A stretch of DNA of 64,000 bases from NCBI GenBank assembly GCA_022410635.1, contig JAJVDF010000208.1, positions 1,045,053 through 1,109,052 on the forward strand, in the 5' to 3' direction. Source of the DNA: Tretioscincus oriximinensis (taxonomy: Eukaryota; Chordata; Lepidosauria; Squamata; Gymnophthalmidae). Of this stretch, positions 11,099 through 21,346 are shown piece after piece (the first letter of the stretch is position 1; the number at the start of each line of letters is the position of its first letter). The position numbers and the translations under genes were made by a program. The notes below the pieces were generated by a model. It made no database searches. It worked only from the letters and a program-made list of their open reading frames with translations, and was not told the DNA's origin.

Positions 11099-11394
11099 AA
11101 AATGCACAATAAAGTCTTTGACTTTTAATGAGTGTGGAAAAAGTAATTCCCCTCCTGTTGGGGTTAGCCATATAGGACATATATTAATTGGTTATAATAT
11201 ATCTGATATAAAATATACAAGGATTGACGTTTGCTAGCCCAAGAGAGGCCTGGGTGGAAAATTTTGAAATTCACTGGAACTTCCCTCCCCAGGAGGTAAA
11301 CAGGAGAGGCAAATCTCTCTTCCTGTCCTGAGGGCAGATCCCATTCAAGGAACCTTGCCAGACTGAAGGGATTAACGACACCCATTGTGGCAAA

Positions 11395-11945
11395 AGGGCA
11401 TTNATTGTTTTACTAGCCATGCACCTGGGCTAAAACCATTAGCTTGATAGTGGCAGTAGAGGAAACCCATTAAGCACAATTCCCTTAGGTGAGTCACAGT
11501 ATTCCTGGACCTAGAGGGATAAACCAGGATAAACGAAAGCTAAAAGGGTCAATCTTNTATCTTCCCACCATACCATATTTGGCATTTCCTGACACAGGCT
11601 GCACCTCCTTGGGAGGANAGAAACGCGTCACACAGGTGTCACTACCTGGGCACACCTTCGATCCGCCCTGACCCACGTGTTCTGTACCACCCCTTCTGAC
11701 ATCACTTAATTGATCCACGCCTTCTGATATTGGAGTCAATAAAAACCTCTGCACAGTTGTGATCTGGAGTGTCTCATGACCCAATGAGCCTCCTGGATCG
11801 CCTTTGAACCCAAGCTATGGTCTCCGTGTGAATCTACTTTACACGTGTCTGCATGCTTTGGATCCAGCTACCTTAGACAAGCTAAGGAGCCGAATAACGT
11901 GGTAAGCGAACCCCCGTTACCCTCCCAGGAGCACATTACAAGCTA
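11395..11945 (+). repeat. LTR-like sequence, unclassified
   Basis: A GC-moderate block with a polyadenylation signal (gtcaataaaaacctctgcac near 11736) followed by a U5-like stretch ending in ccaggagcacattaca. The layout is like the R/U5 part of a retroviral-type LTR. No second LTR, primer site or gag/pol is seen nearby, so a solo or partial LTR is the most that can be claimed. Confidence 0.35.
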
Positions 11946-12035
11946 CACCTGGTGAAAATCCCTCTCTTCTATAGCCATTAAAGATCCAAAGTTCTGTTCT
12001 GGATTTTATGTAGCTACCCTACCATAAGAAGTGGA
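11946..12035. repeat. Repeat shared with 14510-14600
   Basis: cctggtgaaaatccctctcttctatagcc closely matches cctggtgaaaagtcctgttctatagc at 14.5 kb, and both continue ttaaagatccaa / ttaaaggtccaa. Family unknown. Confidence 0.5.
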
Positions 12036-12119
12036 GATTTTCCCCACCTGTCAGTGGGTANGAGGGTTTCCCTTAAAATTTCTTTCCCCTCACACCTTCT
12101 TTCCTTTTGATGCTCACCT

Positions 12120-12510
12120 TGCACTGCCATGTATTTATTTATTTACAGTTTTATCTTACCCTATAGATGGGCCCCCCTGCCAATTTCCTGCTAGTAGCAA
12201 ATACGTTTCCGCGGGCGAGGCTGGGCGCTGATTGGCGAAAAAGACGTCGTCCCTCCCTGAGCTGGCTGCAGTGGAGGCTGGGAGCTGTAGTCCGCTGGGC
12301 AGGAGCCCATGCAGGCTGGGCCTTGCTGCTTGGAGGCAGGCTGCACTTCCTAGCATGCTCCACTGCTGCGTAAGAATTGCTCTGTTTCACCTTGCACACA
12401 TTTTGGGCTCCTGCTTGCTACTACTTTTATCATTGTGAAATTCTGCCATAAGCTTAGAAACCGGAAGCTGGATGTTTTGTTACCATTGACGACTGGCACC
12501 TGGTCAATGC
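12120..12510. repeat. GC-rich interspersed repeat E, copy 1
   Basis: Shares order and sequence with copies at 26.9 and 36.9 kb: a cccccctgccaatttcctg start, gctgggagctgtagt (12277-12291), cataagcttagaaaccggaagc and ttgacgactggcacctggtc. The middle holds a motif like the ZNF143-type ACTACA..TCCCAGC box. Confidence 0.65.
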
Positions 12511-12659
12511 CTGAAGATCTCAGGGCTGCCCAGTACAAGCAAATGTTCAAAATGGACGTCCTGAAACAATGCCTGAAAGGAGCTTCTGTTTCTGTTCCTG
12601 GCAAAGGCCTCTATGGGGTATGTAAACAGCACAATGAAAGCAGCTTGGGCAGNCCGTAT

Positions 12660-13480
12660 GCTTATGCACTTTCTGCCTTTTGATCATATCCAGTGGGTGA
12701 GCGTTGTAGCCACCCGGTGTGCATAGACAATCTGCCCTTTAACGGATGTTTTTCTTGCCCTTCTGCTAACAGCACATAAGGGGGAGCCAAGCAGAGCTGC
12801 CAGCTCTTTGAACATATATTTCTGTTGGTTTTGGAGATCCTACTTCGTCTTCTGCCCATAGGGCATAGATTTCCAGCGAAACAATTAAAGCGTGTTTGTT
12901 TAGCTGAAAAGCTGGCTGTGGGTTGCCTGGAGAAGAAAGGGGGGGAAGCGAAGGCTGGGTGTGATGAAGGGAAGAGGACCGTACCTTTCTGAAAAAGAAT
13001 TGCATTTATATTTAACAGGAAAAGGGCACGGAGCTTTTTGGCTTTGTTTGGGCCTGACCTTTTATCTGAAGAGGGTGGCTCTTTTTATTTGTTTATTTCG
13101 GTCGCTTTGTTTGTAGCCAGTGAATAGCTGCTTGGGAAAAAGCAAGACTTCAAACAGAATTGGTGTAGTTGACTAAACACAGTTCAGCTGCACATCTATG
13201 GTTTTTTTTTTCAGCTGCAGCAACCCTGAGGATAAATTAAAAGCAAAAAAAAAAAAGTATTTGTATCTTTCTCTCCCCTCTTAAAAAAATAAATCTCTTG
13301 ACCCATAAATGCCTACTCACTTGCAAGGCACCCATGGGCTAGAAGGAAAATAAACAAGCATGCAGAAGATTGCCTGTCAGGTCACTTGGAGAAGCACTTT
13401 AAAGTCACAGAGACCAGGCAAATGCAGGTTAAGAAGCTTAAATAGAGGCCTTTCTGCATTCTCCATTTTTTTTAAAAGTC
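12660..13480. other. Intron 6, single-copy region
   Basis: No repeat recognised. It contains AATTAAAGCGTG at 12883, which recurs at 15913 in another non-repetitive block, and an A-run near 13246. Confidence 0.45.
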
Positions 13481-13689
13481 CTTCTATCTTACCCTGTAGA
13501 TATCAAAGTGGGTGATATGAATTAAAACAAAAATACAAATTAAACACGGTAAAAACAACAATGTGCCTAAAAGTGTGGAGAAGAAACTGTTCTTTTAGCC
13601 AATGGCCGGTCAAAAGAGGCGTGTCTTCAATTGCTTTCTGAATGTATAAAGAAATCTGATGTGCCTCAGCGGGGAGGCAATTCCAAGAT
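13481..13689 (-). repeat. L2-type LINE 3' end, antisense
   Basis: ccttctatcttaccctgtag, aaacacggtaaaaacaacaatg and tagccaatggccggtcaaaag match the other antisense copies. Confidence 0.6.
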
Positions 13690-13992
13690 GGCATGAATGG
13701 CGCAGTCACTAGGAGACGGTCTTTCAACTGAGAGATTCTGTTTCAAGGCCCTGAGTCAGACATGGAGCGGGGTGAGCGCCTCCTACAGGCCTTCAGCTCA
13801 AGCGAACTCAGCTCTCTGAAAGAAATTAGATTTGCAATCTACATTTCAATTAGGTAAAAGAGTATCACCATTAACCTGATGGGGAAGATAGAATAGATGT
13901 AAACCTTCAGGTGAAAATTCACCTTGCAAGCCGCCCTGAGTACCTTTGGGTGAGATGGGAGGTATAAAAACCAGATTCTCCTTCTTCTCCTT
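13690..13992 (+). repeat. SINE-2 copy, near full length
   Basis: Head ggcatgaatggcgcagtcac, body gatggggaagatagaat, tail ataaaaaccagattctcc and (CTT)n. Confidence 0.8.
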
Positions 13993-14905
13993 GTTGTTGC
14001 TGTTCTTTTTCTTCTGGGGACTCCACTAACCTTGGGTTTCCACTCTCTTTGCTGTTGAGCGTGGTGGTACAATCAGGAAGGCGCCCTCTGCTGGTTAAAC
14101 CTTAAACGNCCCTGAACTGACCCTGGCCTGGTCGTTGGGGACGCTTACTTTAGATAATTGAGTTCAGGTTATTTTCTGCTCTATACCTTAAGGTTAACAC
14201 CTCAAATTAGACTTAGTGAATAGGCAACCAAGACTGTTATGATGTGTACCTGGTCAACCATTGTGATCAGCAGTCTATCTACAGCTCCTGTGCTGTCTTC
14301 AAGTACAGCCCTGCTGAGATTGCACTCGAGCAGTCCATGTTGAAAGTCAAGCTGGATTCCTGTAGTCAGATCATTCCTGCCCAGAAGGGGCCATAACTGG
14401 CAAATGAGATGTAACCAGAGGCAGCTCTTAGCCACCACCTCTGCTTGAACTTCAGGGAGCTGCTCAGTGGTCTTNGTCAAGGTTTCTCATATGAAATCTC
14501 TGAGAAGCTGCCCCTGGTGAAAAGTCCTGTTCTATAGCTATTAAAGGTCCAATGCTTTATCCTGGATTTTGTGTGGGAACCCTATGCTAAGCCACTCCCA
14601 CATTTCACTTCCAGGGCATTTCAAACCCCCATAGGACACAAACCCTTCCAGTTTCATGGGTTTATAATCTTGCAACACATCCCCTCAGCTCCTGGTACAT
14701 GGCCTGTAACTTGCAANGAGTCTTAAAAGTTGTGGAAAACCAAGAAAATCACCCAAAGTCTTTGATGGCTCCCAAGATTGTGTGTGAAGCATTTTGATAA
14801 GAGGCTACATCTAAGCATTGGTTACTTACTCCTCTATCTGTGGAGATTCCTCAATATCCATGTCACACCGGGCCCAGCTCACACAGCCCTGCGCTCCCAG
14901 CAACA
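13993..14905. other. Intron 6, unclassified
   Basis: 14140-14500 may be an old repeat (ggttattttctgctctatacc), but I cannot name it. 14510-14600 matches 11946-12035. The rest shows nothing. Confidence 0.4.
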
Positions 14906-15120
14906 GGTATAANAACATAAGAAGAGCCATCCTGGATCAGGCCACAGCCCATCAAGTCCAGCATTCTGTGTCACACAGAGGCCCACCAGATGCACCTGGG
15001 CNGTCCGAACAGAGGAAAGCAAAATATGCTCCTGTTCGTGACTCCCTGCAAATGGTATTTCAGGAGTCCTGCCTGTTGCTCCACCCCGGAGGCAACTTCC
15101 AGACATCCATCCTAGTATCC
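14906..15120 (-). repeat. CR1-A LINE 3' end, antisense
   Basis: A clear, little-diverged copy: aacataagaagagccatcctg, gtccagcattctgtgtcacac, cccaccagatgcacctgggc and ccaccccggaggcaac. Confidence 0.88.
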
Positions 15121-16535
15121 ATTTATACCCTTGGTGTCTTCAGCAGGCCTCACACCTCCTCCCTTCCCTCTCCCCAGAAGCAGCCCCACCTAGGTTCGCT
15201 GTCTGGTAGACGCTACAGCGACAGAGGCACCCCAGAGGCAGATTTTTTTATTCTTTGGGTGTGTATTCTTCCATGTGTGTGTTCGTGGGGCGATCACNGA
15301 GAGTCCAAGACACTGAGCTGTGTCATGATTGGTCAGTAAAGACCAATCAGCACAGCTTGAAATCTTGGACTTGTCGATACCTTCTTATTAATAGTACAGA
15401 TAGCCAAAAGGAGTAGGACAAACAAGCAGTGTCTATTCAGTCACAAACATAGCGCTCCAGTATCAGAGGTCTCCATTGTTGTAATTCTCCTGCCATTCTT
15501 TGCTTCTATCCCAAAGCATATTTTCTTGAGAAAACCGGGGTGTCGGCTTTAAGGAATCCCCACGTATTATGGGCAGGAAAATAAGCCATAAATGGCAAGC
15601 CGTGTAACCGGCACCTGGGGTATCAAGAAACAGCTGTGAAAAGGATCTGTCTTAATGTGCCGGCCCAGTGCAGTTTAACATATTGCTTACAACCTGCACA
15701 ATGGGGCCTGGGTGAGTCTGGTTACACATTCCAGGAGATTGGCAGCCGGTGACAATCAGAGTGCGGGCTCTCCGGCCGGCTAGCTTACGGAGGACGGGAT
15801 GAAGAAAGTTGTGGATTTGTGTTACACACTCTCATCTGACACAGTATCCGATCCCTTTTTTACCCCTGCTGATGGACATCGTGAATAAGCCCTTTGAAGC
15901 AGACTCCAGATTAATTAAAGCGTTTGCTTAGTTAGCGGTGATCTGTGAAGGGCGGTGATAAATATTGAATCGGGTTCACCTGGTGGTTACCGCGTGGGGA
16001 TAAACAGCTGCTTTGTGCAGTTTAATCAAGGCTGCACCTTTTAAAAGCTTTCTCAAAAAAAAAAAAGTTTTAATAATGCCACTTCAGTTATCTTAGGGGG
16101 AGCCCCCTCGTGTGAGATTTCACGCACAGGGCAGCCATCCCCGTCCGCCGTCAAGCGCGCTTTGTTTTCGGCGATATGTAGATCAGGGGATATCAGCAAA
16201 GCCCTTATCATGTCTCATGTCAAGGATCACAACCCTCCTGTTTGTTTAGATTCGCTTTGCGTTCGATTTTGCGTCCCATTTCTGATGTTTTAATGCTTTG
16301 TCTCCATAACCGTTGACCCTGCTGCGCTAGCTTATCTTGAGCAGGGCTGTCCTTGGGGATGAGGGAGCCAAGGCCGCCTTGGCCATGAAACCTATCTGCT
16401 CAGCCGTTTTCCTGCATATTGTTGACAAGCAGATGTTACTGGGAAGTATCAAATTGGGAATTATATTTCTAAATGAAAATATTAACTTGTTCTGACTGCA
16501 TGCACAGTTTTTACTGGCTTTTGATTTTTAACAAG
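15121..16535. other. Intron 6, candidate conserved non-coding block
   Basis: From about 15540 to 16440 no repeat is seen. CpGs are retained, and there are many homeobox- and SOX/FOX-like words (GATTAATTAAAGCG, GATAAATATTGAATC). This resembles conserved regulatory DNA; conservation cannot be tested here. 15120-15540 is unclassified. Confidence 0.4.
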
Positions 16536-16720
16536 GGAGAGCCGCAGCTTTTGTAGACAAGTTGTCTTCTTCTACGGTAGGTAGGTAGGTAAGTAGGTAG
16601 ATAGATATCTTGTACCACCTTGGAGACTTAAAGGAAAAAGATAGATAGCATGAATTTCCATAGATATAATTTGATGGATGGATGGATATATAGAGAGGGA
16701 TAGAAAGATATTTTAGCAAG
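16536..16720 (-). repeat. HHR-like foldback element, part
   Basis: gagccgcagcttttgtagac and tggagacttaaaggaaaaag match the minus-oriented arms of the family. They are separated by a (TAGG)n microsatellite near 16575-16605. Confidence 0.5.
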
Positions 16721-16975
16721 AGAAGAAGAAGAAGAAGAACTTGGTTCTTATACCCCGCTTTTCTCACCTTTCAAAGGGACTCAAAGCGGCTTACAAGGGT
16801 ATTTTTCATCCAAAGACTGACATTCTATCTTCTTCACCAGGCTGTGGTGGTTTTCATTTATCTAACTGCAGTCAGTTGCAATTTCTTGCAATTCATGCTT
16901 TCGAATAGCTGGGTTGGCTAGAGCTACAGGCTAGTGGAAGATGCTCACTCCTCCCCACCTCTGACACAGGGCCTC
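16721..16975 (-). repeat. SINE-2 copy, antisense
   Basis: (AGA)n tail, cttataccccgcttttctca, ccaggctgtggtgg and gctacaggctagtggaagatg; it stops at gacacagggcc, before the head. Confidence 0.85.
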
Positions 16976-17085
16976 ATAGCTCCTTTGAGACTAAGAAGAA
17001 AAAGGTTGGCAGCAGGATCTTTCATATTGAAGTCTATTTTAGATGATAAGGAATGAACAAGTATCTGAGGACACACTATGGAAGC
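16976..17085 (-). repeat. HHR-like foldback element, part
   Basis: ctcctttgagactaagaagaaa and ggcagcaggatctttcatat match the minus arms of the family on the far side of the SINE-2, so the SINE may have landed inside this element. Confidence 0.5.
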
Positions 17086-17866
17086 TTGGTGCCTGATAGA
17101 AAAGCAAATTAGTATGGAAGAGATGAGTCAGCTACAGTATAATGAGGATTATTAAAGCTTTCCTGGAGAAGGAAGGATAAAAGAAACATGAATGCTGCAA
17201 TCCAAAGAGATGCAGAAACCTGGAGAGAAGAATAGTGTAAAATACCTCTTTGGAAGCTGAGCTGTTACAGTTCACATAGATGAAAAACTTCTAATATTGT
17301 GTGTGATATGATTAGATCCTGCAAGTTTTTACTGATGTTAGTTTTGTAATGGTCCAATAATTAGCAGTGCAAAAAAAAATCTATTCCCCTTTCATTCTTT
17401 TACCTAAACATTTAGTAAAAAACTCAGTTTGCCTCCAGAAATGCAGCCCTTATCTTGCACTTTCTTCCAGTTGTGAAAATATCCAGAAGTGTAAAAGTGC
17501 AAATTCTTTATTTACTAAATGATTCTGTATTTTTTTTAAATAGGACACAATTAATTCATATATTATTCTGGAAGAATCAAAACAGTGTAAGAATAATGAA
17601 GTATAATGAAGAATATCCTGTTTCCCCAAAAGTAAAAAAATGTCCCCCAAAGAAGGATTTTTCAGGATTTTTGAAAGTTATCAAGCTCTTATAAAAAAAA
17701 AACAGTTTTAATAGTTCCAACCTTGTTGTTTGTTGAAAAATAAGACATTCCCTGAAAATAAGCTCTAACACACATTTTGCAACAAAAGTTCATATAAGAC
17801 CACGTCTTATTTTCGGAGAAACAGATACTTCTAGAATAATATTTCAATAATATAATGGTAGTATAC
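17086..17866. other. Intron 6, no recognisable feature
   Basis: AT-rich. 17620-17820 resembles an old repeat with words on aagacattccctgaaaataagc, but I cannot name it. Confidence 0.45.
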
Positions 17867-18125
17867 TGAGCCAGTTTGGTGTAGTGGTTAGACCTGTTGG
17901 ACTCTTATCTGGTCATTTCCCGGTTCGATTCCCCAGTCCTCCATGAAAGCCAGCTGGGTGACCTTGGGCCAGCCACAGTTCTTTGAACTCTCTCAGCCCA
18001 CCTACTCCACAGGGTGTCTGTTGTGGAGAAAGCAACAAAAGCTATATGTGCCACCCTTTGGTTGGCCACCCTGAGACCTTTGGGTTTGGGCAGGATATAA
18101 ATACAAATAAATCAATCAATAAATA
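17867..18125 (+). repeat. SINE-1, full length
   Basis: A tRNA-derived SINE with A box TGGTGTAGTGG at 17877 and B box GGTTCGATTCC at 17922-17932; both match RNA polymerase III promoter consensus. The body contains cagctgggtgaccttgggcc and cacagggtgtctgttgtgg. The tail ccctgagacctttgggttt ... (AAAT)n is shared with the L2-type LINE. Confidence 0.9.
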
Positions 18126-18387
18126 TTGGCAAGTGATGAGCATAATAGTATTTTACAGACGGATGGTAATGTAATTAAATTTATTTTGTTTTGTAAATAT
18201 TTGCAGTTTCCCTTTAGGTACTTTTTCTATCGTCCAAGAAAAAAGCTGGAATAAAATCTTTTTATTATCTAAGTAGGATATTTTTCAATAACTGAATAGA
18301 GTCCTTAAATCTGTCAGTCCATTACAATTATTTTTATACTAGGGGTGTTAGCTTGGGTTCTAGCCTGCGTTCCCCATCTTGCCCAGG

Positions 18388-18659
18388 TGCAATGAACATA
18401 AGAACATAAGAAGAGCCATACTGGATCAGGCCACAGCCCATCGAGTCCAGCATTCTGTGTCACACAAAGGCCCACCAGATGCACCTGGGCAGTCCGAACA
18501 GAGGTAAGCAAAATATGCTGCTCCTGTTCGTGACTCCCTGCAAATGGTATTTCAAAAGTCCTGCCTGTTGCTCCATCCCGGAGGCTACATCCAGACAACT
18601 ATCTTAGTATCCATTTATACCCTTAGTGTCCATAAACCTGTCTAGTCCTGTCTTGAAAC
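18388..18659 (-). mobile_element. CR1-A LINE 3' end, antisense, runs into gap
   Basis: gaacataagaagagccatactg at the 3' tail, then the usual order to cctgtctagtcctgtcttgaaac, where the assembly gap begins. It probably belongs to the same insertion as the reverse transcriptase at 19390. Confidence 0.88.
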
Positions 18660-19389
18660 NNNNNNNNNNNNNNNNNNNNNNNNNNNNNNNNNNNNNNNNN
18701 NNNNNNNNNNNNNNNNNNNNNNNNNNNNNNNNNNNNNNNNNNNNNNNNNNNNNNNNNNNNNNNNNNNNNNNNNNNNNNNNNNNNNNNNNNNNNNNNNNNN
18801 NNNNNNNNNNNNNNNNNNNNNNNNNNNNNNNNNNNNNNNNNNNNNNNNNNNNNNNNNNNNNNNNNNNNNNNNNNNNNNNNNNNNNNNNNNNNNNNNNNNN
18901 NNNNNNNNNNNNNNNNNNNNNNNNNNNNNNNNNNNNNNNNNNNNNNNNNNNNNNNNNNNNNNNNNNNNNNNNNNNNNNNNNNNNNNNNNNNNNNNNNNNN
19001 NNNNNNNNNNNNNNNNNNNNNNNNNNNNNNNNNNNNNNNNNNNNNNNNNNNNNNNNNNNNNNNNNNNNNNNNNNNNNNNNNNNNNNNNNNNNNNNNNNNN
19101 NNNNNNNNNNNNNNNNNNNNNNNNNNNNNNNNNNNNNNNNNNNNNNNNNNNNNNNNNNNNNNNNNNNNNNNNNNNNNNNNNNNNNNNNNNNNNNNNNNNN
19201 NNNNNNNNNNNNNNNNNNNNNNNNNNNNNNNNNNNNNNNNNNNNNNNNNNNNNNNNNNNNNNNNNNNNNNNNNNNNNNNNNNNNNNNNNNNNNNNNNNNN
19301 NNNNNNNNNNNNNNNNNNNNNNNNNNNNNNNNNNNNNNNNNNNNNNNNNNNNNNNNNNNNNNNNNNNNNNNNNNNNNNNNNNNNNNNNN
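18660..19389. other. Assembly gap (730 N)
   Basis: An unbroken run of N. CR1 sequence in the same orientation is found on both sides, so the missing bases are probably the rest of CR1 ORF2. Long reading frames reported across it are artefacts of the N run. Confidence 0.99.
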
Positions 19390-19690
19390 CTAAAGCCATG
19401 CTGAGTTTCATTCAGCAATGCATGCTTCTCCATGTGTTTAGTAATTTTGTCCTTAATTAAGGTTTCCAACACTTTACCTGGAATTGATGTTAAACTGATT
19501 GGTCTATAATTTCCGGGATCACCCCGGGATCCTTTTTTGAAGATTGGTGTTACATTAGCTACCTTCCAATCTATTGGTACTGTGCCTGATCTTAAGGAAA
19601 GATTAAATATTTTGGTTAGAAGTTCGGCAATTTCGCATTTGAGTTCTTTAAGAATTCTTGGGTGAATTCTTAAAGAACTCAAATGTGAAT
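19390..19690 (-). mobile_element. CR1 LINE reverse transcriptase fragment
   Basis: The minus strand encodes VANVTPIFKKGSRGDPGNYR, PISLTSIPGKVLE and HALLNETQHGF: the finger/palm start of a CR1-clade reverse transcriptase (motif order V.PIFKKG, NYRPISL, Q.GF). The frame is open to the gap. The 5' end is truncated at about 19690, inside an inverted duplication. Confidence 0.9.
19636..19685. repeat. 22-bp perfect inverted repeat
   Basis: 19636-19657 (catttgagttctttaagaat...) is the exact reverse complement of 19664-19685, with a 6-base loop. The right arm... inward copy belongs to the CR1 reading frame (RILKELK); the other arm is an added inverted duplicate at the 5' breakpoint. Confidence 0.9.
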
Positions 19691-19699
19691 TCAATGGGT

Positions 19700-20262
19700 G
19701 GGCACGGAGCCGCCAATGCCCCACGAAGGCCAAAACTTCGGAAACTTGCTAAAATTATGATTGCAACTTTTCCATATGTAAATATATAGATACATGCATA
19801 TATATCCCCCATTCCTCACCCCACATTTAGGCAGGAGCTTTCTTAAAGGTTTTACTTTTTGGCTGGTGGCGTCTGTGGCTTTGAGAAATGTTATGACTAC
19901 TGCACAGTTGAGCTGGACTCTTTTACTAGTGACTATAAAACCTGTCCGAATTTACCACTTTCCTGATGTTGGTTTTTTTTTTTGCTTTTTTGTATTATTT
20001 TTAAAAAGCATAGAGAGCAAAACATTTATTAAAAGCTGTATTATGCCAATTTCAGACCTTTAAAGAAAAGCCTTAAAGGTCACCTGAAATATAATGTTAT
20101 TTCTTACTTCAGCTGGCTGTAAATGTTCTACAACACACACATACCATTTTTAAGCTTAATACAGTTTAATTTTTTCCCATATAAAAGCTGCCTTAGAAGG
20201 CATTTGAATGGGAAGTCAATTTAATTCTACGATCATCTAATTTGAACTACCCTATCAGTGTA
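19700..20262. other. Intron 6, no recognisable feature
   Basis: No repeat or coding pattern recognised. Confidence 0.5.
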
Positions 20263-20530
20263 GATTTCAAAGAAATAGCCATGTTAATCTGGGTCCAGAA
20301 TATCTAGCCAGGAGGACNAGCAGCTTCTTTGAGGCTAATGAGAAAAAGTATGAGATTTTGTAGGCAAGGCTATTTTTTGAGATAGGATGGANAGAGATAC
20401 AAATCTTCCAGCAAGGGACTCTTGTAGCATCTTGGAGACTAACAAGGAAGAGGGAGGTCTCAGGAGCTTTTGTAGACAAGTCCCCTCCTTCTGATGCGAT
20501 GGAGTGAACAAGTACCTACGGACAGACTAT
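20263..20530 (-). repeat. HHR-like foldback element, left arm
   Basis: tttcaaagaaatagccatgtt at the edge, then ctcttgtagcatcttggagac, taacaaggaagaggga and ggagcttttgtagacaagtc. The edge is the inverted match of the acatggctacttctctgaaat edge at 21052-21073. Confidence 0.6.
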
Positions 20531-20734
20531 CATTCAGATTCAGAGTAGGGTGTCTGTCCCTGGGCAATTGTTCCTTAACATCTGAAGGTTTTTTTTCTTG
20601 TTATTCTCAAAGGGATTAAGAGACCCCCTCACGGAATGCTCAGACAAGATCATTCTGCGGCATGTGAAATTACACATCTGATCACTGTATTTTCATGCTG
20701 CTCAAAAACTTGAAAGTCAATCAATAAATATTAT

Positions 20735-20815
20735 TAATTTACCTNTTTCTGAAGGTGTCAGGGCAGGTTAAAGCAATTAAAAATCCAAAATGTAACCCAG
20801 ACTCAAGGCTGTGTT
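20735..20815 (-). repeat. L2-type LINE tail, antisense
   Basis: Short piece around ttaatttacctntttctgaa and ggtgtcagggcaggtta. Confidence 0.4.
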
Positions 20816-20939
20816 CACTTGGAAGAAGTTAAGGATCAAAAGGGCTGAGATTCAAAGGAACGTCTTAAGATTGGGTTCATCCTTGCTAGTCTTATAATGT
20901 CTTCCCAAAACAGTTTCCTCCTCATGTTAAGGAACTATT

Positions 20940-21075
20940 GTTCCCTAGCATTTGAAGAAGTGGACTNGTCTACGGAAGCTTGTGCTGCCTATCTTTTCCT
21001 TAGTCTCTAAAGTGCTTCAGGATCCTTTGTTAGATTTTCTGCACCAAAGCTAACATGGCTACTTCTCTGAAATCT
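20940..21075 (+). repeat. HHR-like foldback element, right arm
   Basis: Contains gcatttgaagaagtggac, a hairpin, GTCTACGGAAGC and gtgctgcc, then tccttagtctctaaagtgct and acatggctacttctctgaaat. The core differs from the hammerhead consensus at two places (TTGAAGA, GGAA). Confidence 0.65.
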
Positions 21076-21084
21076 GTTTCCTCT

Positions 21085-21325
21085 TCATTTAAGAAGGCCT
21101 TCTGGTTGTTCCTCCCCTTTCAGGGGTGCAAGGAATAGGGGGATGTGTAGGAGGGCCTTCTCTGTGGTGTCTCCCACACTCTGGAACAGCCTGCCTCAGT
21201 GCCTGGTAAAAACACATTTCTTCACCAAGGCTTTTGACTCTTAGCTCCCTCTGTACTTGTCCTTCCAGGGAGGAAGGGTATGGATTTTTTGGGGGAAACC
21301 ATTTTAAATAAAAATAATTAAATGT
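21085..21325 (+). repeat. L2-type LINE 3' end
   Basis: agggccttctctgtggtgtctcc translates to RAFSVVSPTLWNSLP, the conserved C-terminal tail of L2/CR1-type LINE ORF2. It ends attttaaataaaaataatta. Confidence 0.65.
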
Positions 21326-21346
21326 ATTCATTATTTGGTACATATA

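Noticed and set aside
12031..12683. A cluster of overlapping open frames on both strands
   Set aside because: They arise from the GC-rich repeat E; no motif, splice pattern or codon bias supports a gene.
14818..15339. A 173-codon plus-strand frame
   Set aside because: It is an antisense read through a CR1-A 3' end (SSILDQATAHQVQHS type) with internal Xs; no independent coding evidence.
17877..17932. Functional tRNA gene
   Set aside because: A and B boxes are present, but the flanking sequence cannot form a cloverleaf and the copy is one of several SINE-1 elements.
18623..19733. Reading frames of 255-363 codons on both strands around 18.6-19.7 kb
   Set aside because: Most of their length is the N gap; only the CR1 reverse transcriptase part at 19390-19690 is real sequence.
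20140..20260. Possible gene start near tcccatataaaagctgcc
   Set aside because: A lone TATA-like word without an open frame, CpG island or exon structure after it.
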